Origin: Faecalibacterium sp. I4-3-84
GTDB taxonomy: Bacteria > Bacillota > Clostridia > Oscillospirales > Ruminococcaceae
Length of the DNA stretch: 64,000 bases
Assembly (NCBI RefSeq): GCF_023347255.1
Contig: NZ_CP094466.1
Coordinates: forward strand, 2,914,001-2,978,000
Direction: 5' to 3'
The position numbers were made by a program, and so were the translations under genes. The first letter of the stretch is position 1, and each line of letters opens with the position of its first letter. Positions 56,166-63,959 of the stretch are shown piece by piece. The notes beneath the pieces were generated by a model, which made no database searches, was not told the DNA's origin, and worked only from the letters and a program-made list of their open reading frames with translations.

Positions 56166-56996
56166 ATGGCAGAAGAACGTATTCAAAAGATCATGGCTGA
56201 ACAGGGTCTGTGCTCCCGCCGTGCGGCAGAACAGATCATTGCCGAGGGCCGCGTGAAGGTCAACGGCCACCCCGTCAAGGTGGGCGACAAGATGGACCCC
56301 AACCGCGACGTGCTGCACGTGGACGACGAGCGCATCTATATCCGCAAGGATCAGCAGATGTACTATCTGGCCCTGTACAAGCCCCGCGGCTATGTGACCA
56401 CCGCCAGCGACGAGCTGGGCCGCAAGACCGTGATGGAGCTGGTGAGCGATATCCCCGCCCGCCTGTACCCGGTGGGCCGTCTGGATAAGGACAGCGAGGG
56501 CCTGCTGCTCATGACCAACGACGGCGCGTTTGCGCAGGCCGTCACCCATCCGTCGGGCGGCATCTCCAAGCTGTACCGCGTCACCGTGCAGCCCCGCGCC
56601 GATGAAAGCCAGATCCTGAAGCTGAGCAGCGGCGTTGTGCTGGACGACGGCACCAAGACCATGCCCTGTGCCATCAACGTTGTTACCGACGAGCCGGGCC
56701 GCACCGTGATGGAAATGACCCTGAAAGAGGGCAAGAACCGCGAGATCCGCCGCATGTGCGAGACCGTGGGCCTTGAGGTGGTGCGCCTGAAGCGCAACGC
56801 CGAGGGCGTGGTGAAGCTGGGAATGCTCAAGCCCGGCACCTACCGTGAGCTGACCAAGGCAGAGATCAACGGTCTGCGTGCCGCTGCCGCCAAGGGCCGC
56901 GCCCAGACCCGCAGCGCCGCAGTGCAGTCCAAGGCTGCCGAGCGCCGCCCCCGCGGCCCGGTGGGCAAGGGTACTGCCCCCAAAAAGCGGAAGTAA
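56166..56996 (+). CDS. rluB: 23S rRNA pseudouridine synthase, RluB family, 276 aa
   Basis: ATG 56166 (MAEERIQKIMAEQG) behind ACAAGGAGTTTT. N-terminal S4 RNA-binding domain (about 1-65: GLCSRRAAEQIIAEGRVKVNG), then the RsuA/RluB catalytic domain with the active-site Asp in GRLDKDSEGLLLMTNDG and the closing KEGKNREIRRM. The C-terminal basic tail (RAAAAKGRAQTRSA..., PKKRK) is lineage specific. Position downstream of scpA-scpB is common in Firmicutes. Confidence 0.94.
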   Translation: MAEERIQKIMAEQGLCSRRAAEQIIAEGRVKVNGHPVKVGDKMDPNRDVLHVDDERIYIRKDQQMYYLALYKPRGYVTTASDELGRKTVMELVSDIPARLYPVGRLDKDSEGLLLMTNDGAFAQAVTHPSGGISKLYRVTVQPRADESQILKLSSGVVLDDGTKTMPCAINVVTDEPGRTVMEMTLKEGKNREIRRMCETVGLEVVRLKRNAEGVVKLGMLKPGTYRELTKAEINGLRAAAAKGRAQTRSAAVQSKAAERRPRGPVGKGTAPKKRK

Positions 56997-57021
56997 GCCT
57001 ATATACCTATATAAACGAAAA

Positions 57022-57056
57022 GAAAGCACCTGTACAGCGGGTGCTTTCTTTATTGT
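57022..57056 (+). terminator. Intrinsic terminator after rluB
   Basis: GAAAGCACC (57022-57030) pairs with GGTGCTTTC (57040-57048), then TTTATTG. The -35 of the next toxin cassette starts at 57053. Confidence 0.9.
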
Positions 57057-57081
57057 AAAATGTTATTTTTTATGATATCAT
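57053..57081 (+). promoter_or_regulatory. Toxin promoter, copy 3
   Basis: TTGTAA (57053-57058), a 17-base spacer, TATCAT (57076-57081). The mRNA begins near the 5' hairpin GCCGCC-CGAAAA-GGCGGT (57088-57105). Confidence 0.8.
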
Positions 57082-57220
57082 AAAGATGCCGCCCGAAAAG
57101 GCGGTGATTCGGTGCTGTCTGCAAGCGCAGGTGGTCATGCTTTCCTCCGGCAAGCGTCCGGGGGACGTAAAAGCTTATTGTTTGTTCCCCCGTTCGCAAA
57201 CGCGGAAGGGGGGATGCATC

Positions 57221-57331
57221 ATGGTGTTGAACGATGTTCTGCAGCTGTTCGTCATTGTTGGCGGCACAGTTGGGATTACATTTCAGATCGCATGGGCAAT
57301 CTTCAAAGAGATCCATAACAATAAGAAATGA
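57221..57331 (+). CDS. Holin-like type I toxin peptide, 36 aa, copy 3
   Basis: ATG 57221 behind GGAAGGGGGGATGCATC. The SD lies in the hairpin CCCCCGTTCGC / GCGGAAGGGGG (57187-57213). The peptide is identical to copies 1 and 2: MVLNDVLQLFVIVGG, then a hydrophobic stretch and the FKEIHNNKK tail. The upstream leader contains a second stable hairpin, CCTCCGG...CCGGGGG (about 57134-57163), that may keep the mRNA inactive until processed. Toxic action on the membrane is inferred from family resemblance. Confidence 0.82.
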   Translation: MVLNDVLQLFVIVGGTVGITFQIAWAIFKEIHNNKK

Positions 57332-57420
57332 CCGCCCCAGTCTCCAAACGGTGAGCGGTCATTCTTCTTATTGACCAATTAGCCGGAGGAAGCTGACCAT
57401 TGCGGACAGCACCTTCTCTA
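57322..57420 (-). ncRNA. Antisense antitoxin RNA, copy 3 (about 100 nt)
   Basis: Minus-strand RNA from about 57419 to the terminator GCGGTCATT/AATGACCGC (57327-57335 with 57355-57363). As in the other copies it overlaps the toxin stop codon and mRNA 3' end. Confidence 0.75.
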
Positions 57421-57425
57421 TTTGT

Positions 57426-57454
57426 AGTATAGTTTCTTTTTGTTGGTTTGTCAA
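57426..57454 (-). promoter_or_regulatory. Antisense RNA promoter, copy 3
   Basis: Minus strand TTGACA (57449-57454), a 17-base spacer, TATACT (57426-57431). Confidence 0.9.
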
Positions 57455-57690
57455 GAGATGGTTCTCGGCTGTTATGCAAGGCATTTTTATATAAGTGAAT
57501 AACTGTCAGCTCTTCACCTTTCAGGTGAGAAAAATTTCAGCCCGCCGCAAATACACCGAAAACGGACGCATCTGCAACGAAAATTGCGGTACGGCCCTGC
57601 GGCAGGACGGGCTGTGCACGCGGGAAAGACAAAGAACACTTTTGACAACAAAAGTTCATCTCGCTGAAGCGCCCCTGTTCTTCGACCAAA
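57455..57690. other. Non-coding spacer with no recognised element
   Basis: Between the third cassette and the NSS transporter promoter. I see no ORF with a ribosome site, no terminator and no repeat beyond a short AT-rich stretch. Confidence 0.5.
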
Positions 57691-57693
57691 TTT

Positions 57694-57703
57694 GTGCTAT
57701 AAT
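57694..57703 (+). promoter_or_regulatory. Extended -10 promoter of the NSS transporter gene
   Basis: GTGCTATAAT: TATAAT at 57698-57703 with an upstream TG (extended -10). No good -35 box is present at 17 bases, in keeping with an extended -10 promoter. The leader is about 65 bases. Confidence 0.65.
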
Positions 57704-57775
57704 ACAAAAGCAACGCTTCGCCCGGCCCCGCAAAGGGCAGGGCAGAGCAGAACGGAAAACAAGGAGTTTGGAATC

Positions 57776-59143
57776 ATGGAAAGAGAAAAACTGAAGTCCC
57801 GTCTGGGCTTCATTCTGCTTTCGGCGGGCTGTGCCATCGGCATTGGCAACGTGTGGAAGTTCCCTTATATTGCCGGTCAGGGCGGCGGCGGCGCATTCGT
57901 GCTGTTCTACCTGATCTTCCTCATCATTCTGGGCCTGCCCATCATGACCATGGAGTTTGCAGTGGGCCGCGCTTCCCGCAAAAGCCCGGTGCGGGCCTAT
58001 CAGGCACTGGAAAAGCCGGGCCAGAAGTGGCACATCCACGGCTACCTCACCCTCATTGGCTGCTATCTGCTCATGATGTTCTACACCACCGTGGCAGGCT
58101 GGATGCTGCACTATTTCTACATGACCGCCACCGGTAAGCTGGCAGGCCTGAACGCCGATCAGGTGGCTGGCAAGTTTACCGAAATGCTGGCAGACCCCGG
58201 CGTGATGACCTTCTGGATGGTGTTCGTGGTGGCACTGGGCATCTTTGTATGCGCCAAGGGCCTGCAGAACGGCCTTGAGCGCGTGACCAAGGCCATGATG
58301 ATCGCCCTGCTGGTGATCATGGTGGTGCTGGCCGTCAACAGCCTGTTCATGCCCGGCGCAAAGGAAGGCCTGAGCTTCTTCCTCGTGCCCGACTTCGGGC
58401 GCATGAAAGAGGTGGGCGTGGTCAACACGCTGGTGTCCGCCATGAATCAGGCCTTCTTCACCCTGAGCCTTGGCATTGGCGCAATGTCCATCTTTGGCAG
58501 CTACATCGGCAAGGAGCACTCCCTGCTGGGCGAGTCCGCCCGCATCGTGGTGCTGGATACCTTCGTGGCCATCACCGCCGGTCTCATCATCTTCCCGGCC
58601 TGCTTCACCTACGGTGTAGACCAGACCAGCGGCCCCAGCCTGATCTTCATTACCCTGCCCAACATCTTTGCCAACATGGCCATGGGCCGGTTGTGGGGCT
58701 CCCTGTTCTTCCTGTTCATGGCCTTTGCGGCGCTTTCCACCGTGCTGGCCGTGTTCGAGAACATCATCTGCTGCGGCATGGAGCTGACCGGCTGCAGCCG
58801 CAAGAAGTCCAGTCTGGTGAACTTCGTGCTCATCACTCTGCTTTCGCTGCCCTGCGTGCTGGGCTACAACGTGTGGGCATGGGACGGCTTTGCCGTGTTC
58901 GGCGGCGCTGTGCTGGATTTGGAGGACTTCCTCGTGAGCAACCTGTTCCTGCCGCTGGGCAGCTTGGTGTACCTGCTGTTCTGCGTTACCAAGTACGGCT
59001 GGGGCTGGGACAACTATAAAAAGGAAGTCAACACCGGCAAGGGCCTCAAGATGCACGACTGGATGCGCGGTTACCTGACCTGCGTGCTGCCGGTGATCGT
59101 GCTGTTCATCTTTGCCTTTGGCCTCTACGATAAATTTCTCTGA
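57776..59143 (+). CDS. Sodium-dependent amino acid transporter, NSS (SNF) family, 455 aa
   Basis: A LeuT-fold importer. The start is ATG 57776 (MEREKLKSRLGFILLSAGCAIGIGNVWKFPYIAGQGGGGAF carries the unwound helix 1 substrate and Na+ site GxGNVWKFPY) behind ACAAGGAGTTTGG. Eleven to twelve helices. The helix 6 region and the S-L-G-I-G-A pattern in FFTLSLGIGAMSIFGSY follow. Tryptophan, tyrosine and alanine/glycine carriers all fall in this family; the sequence does not tell which. Single-gene unit ended by a terminator. Confidence 0.93.
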   Translation: MEREKLKSRLGFILLSAGCAIGIGNVWKFPYIAGQGGGGAFVLFYLIFLIILGLPIMTMEFAVGRASRKSPVRAYQALEKPGQKWHIHGYLTLIGCYLLMMFYTTVAGWMLHYFYMTATGKLAGLNADQVAGKFTEMLADPGVMTFWMVFVVALGIFVCAKGLQNGLERVTKAMMIALLVIMVVLAVNSLFMPGAKEGLSFFLVPDFGRMKEVGVVNTLVSAMNQAFFTLSLGIGAMSIFGSYIGKEHSLLGESARIVVLDTFVAITAGLIIFPACFTYGVDQTSGPSLIFITLPNIFANMAMGRLWGSLFFLFMAFAALSTVLAVFENIICCGMELTGCSRKKSSLVNFVLITLLSLPCVLGYNVWAWDGFAVFGGAVLDLEDFLVSNLFLPLGSLVYLLFCVTKYGWGWDNYKKEVNTGKGLKMHDWMRGYLTCVLPVIVLFIFAFGLYDKFL

Positions 59144-59153
59144 TAGTTACTTT

Positions 59154-59182
59154 GGCCCCTCTTACTGCAAGAGGGGCCTTTT
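59154..59182 (+). terminator. Intrinsic terminator after the NSS transporter gene
   Basis: GGCCCCTC (59154-59161) pairs with GAGGGGCC (59171-59178), then TTTT. Confidence 0.9.
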
Positions 59183-59202
59183 GCGGCAGAAAGGAACCTT
59201 CC

Positions 59203-59925
59203 ATGCATATCCTGATCTGTGACGACGATGCGGCGTTCGGCGCGCGCATGGCAGAATATGTCACCGTCTACTTTACCGCCCGCAGCGTGCAGGTGCACAC
59301 CGCCGTCTGCACCAGCGCAGCCGAGGTGCTTGCAACGCCGGGGCTGGAGCTGTATCAGCTGGCGTTTCTGGACGTGGACATGCCCGGTGCAAACGGCATG
59401 GTGCTGGGCCGTCAGCTCAAGCAGAAGTGCCCCGGCCTGATGCTGGTGTATGTTTCGGCCTATCTGGAATTTGCGCTGGAAGGCTACACGGTGAACGCCT
59501 ACCGCTACCTGCTCAAGCGGGACATTGCGCGCACCCTGCCCAAGTGTCTGGACGACCTGCTTGCCGCCCTGACCGACCAGCGCAAGACCCTGACGGTGCA
59601 CCACAACCGCACCGAAACGGAAATTCCGCTGGATCAGATCTATTATCTGGAAAGCGACCTGCGCCAGATCAACGTCTACGGCGACATTGCCCGCCGGCCC
59701 ATCTGCACCTACTACGGCAAGATCGCCGACCTGCCGCCCATGCTCTACGAGAACGGCTTTTTGCAGGTGAGCCGCAGCGATGTGGTGAACATGAAATATG
59801 TGCGCAGCATCCGCAGCTACCGCGCCCTGCTGAAAAACGGGGTGGAGCTGAGCGTGAGCCGCGCAGGCTATGCGGCCATCCAGAACGCATATCTGGAATG
59901 GAAGGGGCAGTATGTGGATGAGTGA
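59203..59925 (+). CDS. LytTR-type response regulator (AgrA-like), 240 aa
   Basis: ATG 59203 (MHILICDDDAAFGARM) behind GAAAGGAACC. N-terminal receiver domain: acidic pocket CDDD and the phospho-acceptor Asp in FLDVDMPG, KRD region at YLLKRDI. The C-terminal LytTR DNA-binding domain (about 140-240) has IYYLESDLRQINVYG and GFLQVSRSDVVNMKYVRSI. The architecture matches AgrA/ComE regulators, often of peptide quorum sensing. It is coupled to the GHKL kinase gene, which overlaps its 3' end. Confidence 0.93.
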   Translation: MHILICDDDAAFGARMAEYVTVYFTARSVQVHTAVCTSAAEVLATPGLELYQLAFLDVDMPGANGMVLGRQLKQKCPGLMLVYVSAYLEFALEGYTVNAYRYLLKRDIARTLPKCLDDLLAALTDQRKTLTVHHNRTETEIPLDQIYYLESDLRQINVYGDIARRPICTYYGKIADLPPMLYENGFLQVSRSDVVNMKYVRSIRSYRALLKNGVELSVSRAGYAAIQNAYLEWKGQYVDE

Positions 59926-61225
59926 TGCATTTGCGGAAATGATGCTGGGGCATCTGGTGTGTCTGGTCCAGGGGAACGCCTTTATTCTGGTGGAGTGGGC
60001 CTATCTGGGCAGGGGAAAACTGCGCTGGCCGGTTCTGTGGGCAGAGCTGCTGTGTATGGGGCAGCTGGGCCTGTCACTCGCAACAGGAATGTCATTTTTC
60101 AATGTGCAGAGCGTCCTGCTCAATGTGCTGTACCTTTTTGTTACGGCGCAGCTGTTTGGCGGAACCTTTGCCGATAAGCTCACCGCCTGCCTGATCAACG
60201 GCACCATGTGCCTGCTGGTGGAGAACACGGTCAACTATACCTACTCCTGGTTCACCGGAGTACGCACCGGCGAAGCATGGCAGCACCCCGGCTGCCTGAT
60301 CGCGCTGTGCGCCGCGAACCTTATCGTGGGTGCAGCAGTTGCGCATTCCCTGTACAGCTGGAACCAGAAGTGTGCTCTGCAGCCGCTGCAGGCGCTGGTG
60401 ATGTCCTTTTTCCCCGGGGTGGCTGTGGTGCTGAACATTGTGCTGATGGTCACAGGGACCCAGCAGCCCGCTACCCGGATGACCATGCTGCTCACCTTTG
60501 GCATGAGCGTGGCGGTGCTGGTGCATATCGCCATCGTGCAGATGTTCAACGATCAGGTGGTGCAGCGGCAGAACTCCCGCTACCGTGCTCAGCTGGAACA
60601 GCAGCGTGCCGAAGCCCTGCTGGATTCCTACACGGAACAGCGCCGCCTGACCCACGAGTTCACCAACCACATGACAGCCCTTACCGCCCTGCTGGATCAG
60701 GGAGATCTGAAAGGCGCACAGGCCTACATTGCCAGCGTGAGCAAAACGGTGGCGGCGGGCACCACCATCATGGATACCCACAACCCGCTGCTGGATTCCA
60801 TTCTGAGCAAAAAATACGAAGAAGCGGCAAAAGTTGGCGTGAACATTTACTTTGACCTGTGCGATCTCAAGCGGATGCCCTTCGACAGCATGGATATGGT
60901 CATCGTGCTCTCCAACCTTCTGGACAACGCCACCCGCGCCGCAGCGCAGGCCCTGCCGCCGGAGGTGCATGTGCGCATCCGCAAAACGCCGGAAGAATAC
61001 CTGATCTCGGTGCGCAACCGCGTGCAGGAAGACCTGCTGCTGGAGGAGGGCAAGCTGCCCGGCACCACCAAAAAGGAGAGCGGCCACGGCATGGGCCTTG
61101 CCAACGTGCAGGACGTGCTGCGCAAGTACGGTGCCGAGTACACCGTGAGCTGCCGCGACCGGTGGTTCCGGTTTACCTGCGCCATCCCGTGCGCAGTTCA
61201 TGACATGAGCACCGACAATTTATGA
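59912..61225 (+). CDS. GHKL sensor histidine kinase (AgrC-like), 437 aa
   Basis: The start chosen is ATG 59912 (MWMSDAFAEM), overlapping the response-regulator stop by 14 bases; ATG 59918 is a close alternative. About six membrane helices fill residues 1-210. The H-box is EQRRLTHEFTNHMTAL, with N-box VLSNLLDNATRAA and G-box GHGMGLANV. This is the AgrC/ComD class. No AgrB-type processing protease or signal-peptide gene is seen next to it, so its ligand is unknown; it may respond to a peptide made elsewhere. Confidence 0.92.
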   Translation: MWMSDAFAEMMLGHLVCLVQGNAFILVEWAYLGRGKLRWPVLWAELLCMGQLGLSLATGMSFFNVQSVLLNVLYLFVTAQLFGGTFADKLTACLINGTMCLLVENTVNYTYSWFTGVRTGEAWQHPGCLIALCAANLIVGAAVAHSLYSWNQKCALQPLQALVMSFFPGVAVVLNIVLMVTGTQQPATRMTMLLTFGMSVAVLVHIAIVQMFNDQVVQRQNSRYRAQLEQQRAEALLDSYTEQRRLTHEFTNHMTALTALLDQGDLKGAQAYIASVSKTVAAGTTIMDTHNPLLDSILSKKYEEAAKVGVNIYFDLCDLKRMPFDSMDMVIVLSNLLDNATRAAAQALPPEVHVRIRKTPEEYLISVRNRVQEDLLLEEGKLPGTTKKESGHGMGLANVQDVLRKYGAEYTVSCRDRWFRFTCAIPCAVHDMSTDNL

Positions 61226-61589
61226 CATGTTCTGTGCAACAGGCACGCAACAATGCTATACTAAGGCCAGTAAAGGTGACCTCCTGCCGGGGCAGGGCGG
61301 ATTTGCGGCCAAAGGAAACCTTGGTGATGCTTTGCCCCCTGTGCAGTGATCCGGGCAGCGGTGCGTGTTAAGCTGCCCTGCTTTCCCTTTGCTCTTCGCT
61401 GTGCAGTCCTTGTGCGCTGCGCAGCTCATCTGGCGGGGCTTTCAACGGCGAACTTTGGGGTTTGCTGCTGATAAAGTCACTCGGTACGTCGCATTTCTGT
61501 CCGGCAGGTGCTGCTTGTGGGAATGGAGCATCTGCCGCACAGGGCATTTGCGTCGGTGAGAGTTCCGTCAGATTTTTTTATTGCAAAAA
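61226..61589 (+). ncRNA. Possible structured non-coding RNA (weak)
   Basis: A 364-base interval without a supported protein gene. GTGCAA (61235-61240), a 17-base spacer and TATACT (61258-61263) resemble a promoter. Several self-complementary segments follow, such as CCTGCCGGGGCAGG, CCAAAGGAAACCTTGG, and GCGCTGCGCAGC. The interval ends in a strong terminator (61591-61634). None of the RNase P, tmRNA, SRP or 6S signature motifs was recognised. Confidence 0.3.
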
Positions 61590-61590
61590 A

Positions 61591-61634
61591 AGAGCTGCTG
61601 TACGGCAAAATTGCCTGATACAGCAGCTCTTTTT
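61591..61634. terminator. Bidirectional intrinsic terminator next to pyrI
   Basis: Perfect 12-bp stem AGAGCTGCTGTA (61591-61602) with TACAGCAGCTCT (61619-61630), T-rich on both strands. It ends pyrI on the minus strand and any transcript from the left. Confidence 0.93.
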
Positions 61635-61642
61635 CTGTGTCG

Positions 61643-62080
61643 TTATTCCGGCTTTACCTGCAGCTCCTGCTCGCAGTAGATGCAGCGGTATTTGCCGTTG
61701 GAGCTCAGCTCAAAGATCTGGTCGCACTCTTCCTCAATGGAGGAGATGCAGCGGGGGTTGCGGCATTTTACAATGTTCACAAGGCGCTTGGGGGGCATCG
61801 GCTTTTCCTTGCGCACGGCCTTGCCGTTTTCAATGATGGTCACGCTGATGCCCGGGTCAAGGTAGGCCAGCACATCCAGGTTCAGCCAGGAAGCATCGCC
61901 CTCCACCTTGATGATGTCCTTGCGGCCGCTGGCGGTCTTGCTGCTGCGTGCATTCTGGATCAGCGCCACGCTGGCGGTGCGGTTGCCCGCAATGCCCAGC
62001 AGGTCCATCAGGCCAATGGCAGTGCCTGCCTTGATGTGGTCGATCACGATACCGTTCTGAATTTCATCGATGTTCAGCAT
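61643..62080 (-). CDS. pyrI: Aspartate carbamoyltransferase regulatory subunit, 145 aa
   Basis: Binds CTP/ATP and sets the activity of PyrB. N-terminal allosteric domain starts MLNIDEIQNGIVIDHIKAGTA; the C-terminal zinc domain has four Cys in CRNPRCISS and CIYCEQE. ATG 62080 (minus), two bases after the pyrB stop, with the AAGGAGG SD inside the last codons of pyrB. Length is that of E. coli PyrI, implying an allosteric ATCase. Confidence 0.95.
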   Translation of the reverse strand: MLNIDEIQNGIVIDHIKAGTAIGLMDLLGIAGNRTASVALIQNARSSKTASGRKDIIKVEGDASWLNLDVLAYLDPGISVTIIENGKAVRKEKPMPPKRLVNIVKCRNPRCISSIEEECDQIFELSSNGKYRCIYCEQELQVKPE

Positions 62081-62081
62081 A

Positions 62082-63023
62082 TCAGTTTTCCTCCTTAGGT
62101 GCCTTGGGGTCGCGCAGGCCCAGCAGGGTCATGATCAGTGCCATACGCACATACACGCCGTTCTGCACCTGCTCAAAGTAGGCGGCACGCGGGTCGTCGT
62201 CCACGTCCAGTGCGATCTCGTTGACGCGGGGCAGGGGATGCAGCACAGCCATATCCGGCTTTGCAAGGCCCATCTTTTCCTTGGTGAGGATGTAGCTGTT
62301 CTTCAGGCGGATGTAGTCCTCCTCGTTGAAGAAGCGCTCCTTCTGCACGCGGGTCATGTACAGGATGTCCAGCTCCGACATGGATTCCTCCAGACTGCGG
62401 GTCTCCTTGTAGGGGATGCCGTTGGCCTCCAGCACGTCCTTTACGATGTAGTCCGGCACGCGCAGCTCTTCCGGGCTGATAAGCACGAACCGGATGTTCT
62501 TGCAGCGGGCCATGGTCTTGATGAGGGAGTGCACGGTGCGGCCGAATTTCAGGTCGCCGCACAGGCCGATGGTCAGGTCATCCAGCCGTCCCATGCGGCG
62601 GCGGATGGTCATGAGGTCCGTCAGGGTCTGGGTGGGGTGCTGGTGGCCGCCGTCGCCCGCGTTGATCACCGGGATGCGGGAGTAGCGGGAAGCGCGCAGC
62701 GGTGCGCCCTCTTTGGGGTGGCGCATGGCCACGATGTCCGCATAGCAGGACACCACGCGGATGGTGTCGGCAACGCTTTCGCCCTTGCTTGCGCTGGACA
62801 CGTTCTCACTGGGAAAGCCCAGAACATGGCCGCCAAGGTTCAGCATGGCTGCCTCAAAGGAGAGGCGGGTGCGGGTGGAAGGCTCGTAGAACAGGGTAGC
62901 CAGCTTTTTATGCCGGGCCACCTCCTGATACGCGGCCGGGTCGTCATGGATGCGGTCGGCCAGGTCGAGCAGAGTGGAAATTTCCTGCTGGGTAAAATCC
63001 AACGGGTCGATCAGATGTCGCAT
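62082..63023 (-). CDS. pyrB: Aspartate carbamoyltransferase catalytic subunit, 313 aa
   Basis: First committed step of pyrimidine synthesis: carbamoyl phosphate plus aspartate gives carbamoyl aspartate. Motifs: carbamoyl-phosphate site [23 protein letters not shown], and aspartate-site HPLPRVNEI. Start ATG 63023 (minus), behind GGAGGTATGCACCC. It pairs with pyrI, forming the regulated enteric-type enzyme. The gene is 28 bases after a GntR-type regulator on the same strand, which is unusual for pyrBI. Confidence 0.96.
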   Translation of the reverse strand: MRHLIDPLDFTQQEISTLLDLADRIHDDPAAYQEVARHKKLATLFYEPSTRTRLSFEAAMLNLGGHVLGFPSENVSSASKGESVADTIRVVSCYADIVAMRHPKEGAPLRASRYSRIPVINAGDGGHQHPTQTLTDLMTIRRRMGRLDDLTIGLCGDLKFGRTVHSLIKTMARCKNIRFVLISPEELRVPDYIVKDVLEANGIPYKETRSLEESMSELDILYMTRVQKERFFNEEDYIRLKNSYILTKEKMGLAKPDMAVLHPLPRVNEIALDVDDDPRAAYFEQVQNGVYVRMALIMTLLGLRDPKAPKEEN

Positions 63024-63051
63024 GGGTGCATACCTCCGTCAGTTTTTTGGT

Positions 63052-63807
63052 TTAGAGCAGCTTGCGTAAAATGGAAAAATCAAAGAAGTTTGTGTAGTAG
63101 CTCAGCGAGCGCATCACCGGGCGGCACAAACGATTGAAACACACTTCGTCCAGCAGCAGCATGGCCTCGCCCGGAGCAAGGCGCATGGCGGAGCGGATGG
63201 CATCGTCGCCGCAGCTTGCCTTCAGGTGGGCGACGTTGGAGGAGATCTGCTGGTGGCACTCCCGTTCCAGAATATCGAACACGCCGCCGGTCAGGTCGAT
63301 GCGGGTGTAGTCTCTGGCACCGAACAGTGCTCTGGGCAGGTAGTCGATGGAGTAGATCACCGGGGTGGTATCGGCCAGAATGCGCTTTTTGATGCAGATC
63401 ACGTCGTCGCCCGGCTCAATTTCCAGATCGCGGGCCAGCTCTTCACCGGCACGGATGGGAAATACCTGAATGCCGTCGGCGTGGGGGTAGCTGCCAAAGC
63501 TGCGGATCAGCGGGTAGTATTCCAGCTTCTGGTCCAGCCGGCTGCGCAGGCCCAGCACAGCGCGGTTCACCACCGTGCCAATGCCGCGCACGCGCTCCAC
63601 ATAGCCTGCGCGCTCCATCTCGCTCAAAGCATCGCGGATGACGGTGCGGCTCACGCCCAGCTCAGCGGCAAGATCTACCTCGGCGGGCAGACGGTCGGCC
63701 CGGGCATAGCGTCCGGTGCGCAGCTCTTCCAGCAGACTGGCAACGATGCGGTCGCTGATCACAGCACCGCCCAATCGGTTGGAAGAGGTAAGTGCAGATT
63801 CCTTCAT
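63052..63807 (-). CDS. GntR/HutC-family transcriptional regulator (UTRA), 251 aa
   Basis: The start chosen is minus-strand ATG 63807 (MKESALTSSNRLGG) behind CGGAGGAACCGAACC. N-terminal winged helix: LPAEVDLAAELGVSRTVIRDALSEMERAGYVERVRGIGTVV. The C-terminal half is a UTRA-type ligand domain (ARDLEIEPGDDVICIKKRILADTTPVIYSIDYLP). Ligands of such regulators are small metabolites. It is followed by pyrB and may be co-transcribed, or may control the divergent gene beyond 64000. Confidence 0.88.
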   Translation of the reverse strand: MKESALTSSNRLGGAVISDRIVASLLEELRTGRYARADRLPAEVDLAAELGVSRTVIRDALSEMERAGYVERVRGIGTVVNRAVLGLRSRLDQKLEYYPLIRSFGSYPHADGIQVFPIRAGEELARDLEIEPGDDVICIKKRILADTTPVIYSIDYLPRALFGARDYTRIDLTGGVFDILERECHQQISSNVAHLKASCGDDAIRSAMRLAPGEAMLLLDEVCFNRLCRPVMRSLSYYTNFFDFSILRKLL

Positions 63808-63925
63808 GGTTCGGTTCCTCCGTTCACGGGCAGGGGATGCTCCCCGCCGGGACTTGAAGCCTGCGCCGCACGGCACCTTTGTGACCACGCCATACGCCGC
63901 AGACCCCTTTATACTTTATTATAAC

Positions 63926-63959
63926 ATAAATTGACATTTATAAAAGCGGCATTTATACT
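63926..63959 (+). promoter_or_regulatory. Divergent promoter with a GntR-type palindrome
   Basis: Plus strand TTGACA (63931-63936), a 17-base spacer, TATACT (63954-63959), followed by GGAGGG (63991-63996) for a gene starting past the window. ATAAAT-TGAC-ATTTAT (63926-63941) overlaps the -35 and is a plausible operator of the adjacent GntR protein. Confidence 0.8.

Larger units (their letters stand above)
57053..57454 (+). repeat. Type I toxin-antitoxin cassette, copy 3
   Basis: Third copy, inverted relative to copies 1 and 2, between rluB and the NSS transporter. It keeps all parts: toxin promoter, 5' hairpin, SD-sequestering hairpin, 36-codon ORF, shared terminator, and an antisense promoter. 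Confidence 0.9.

Noticed and set aside
57495-57794. 99-codon plus-strand frame before the NSS transporter
   Set aside because: No ribosome site, unrelated amino acid composition, crosses the transporter's promoter and overlaps its start in another frame.
61226-61590. RNase P RNA, tmRNA, SRP RNA or 6S RNA
   Set aside because: The length would suit some of these, but their invariant motifs (GGAAAGTC, the tmRNA tag and CCA end, GGAAGGAAGC) are absent.
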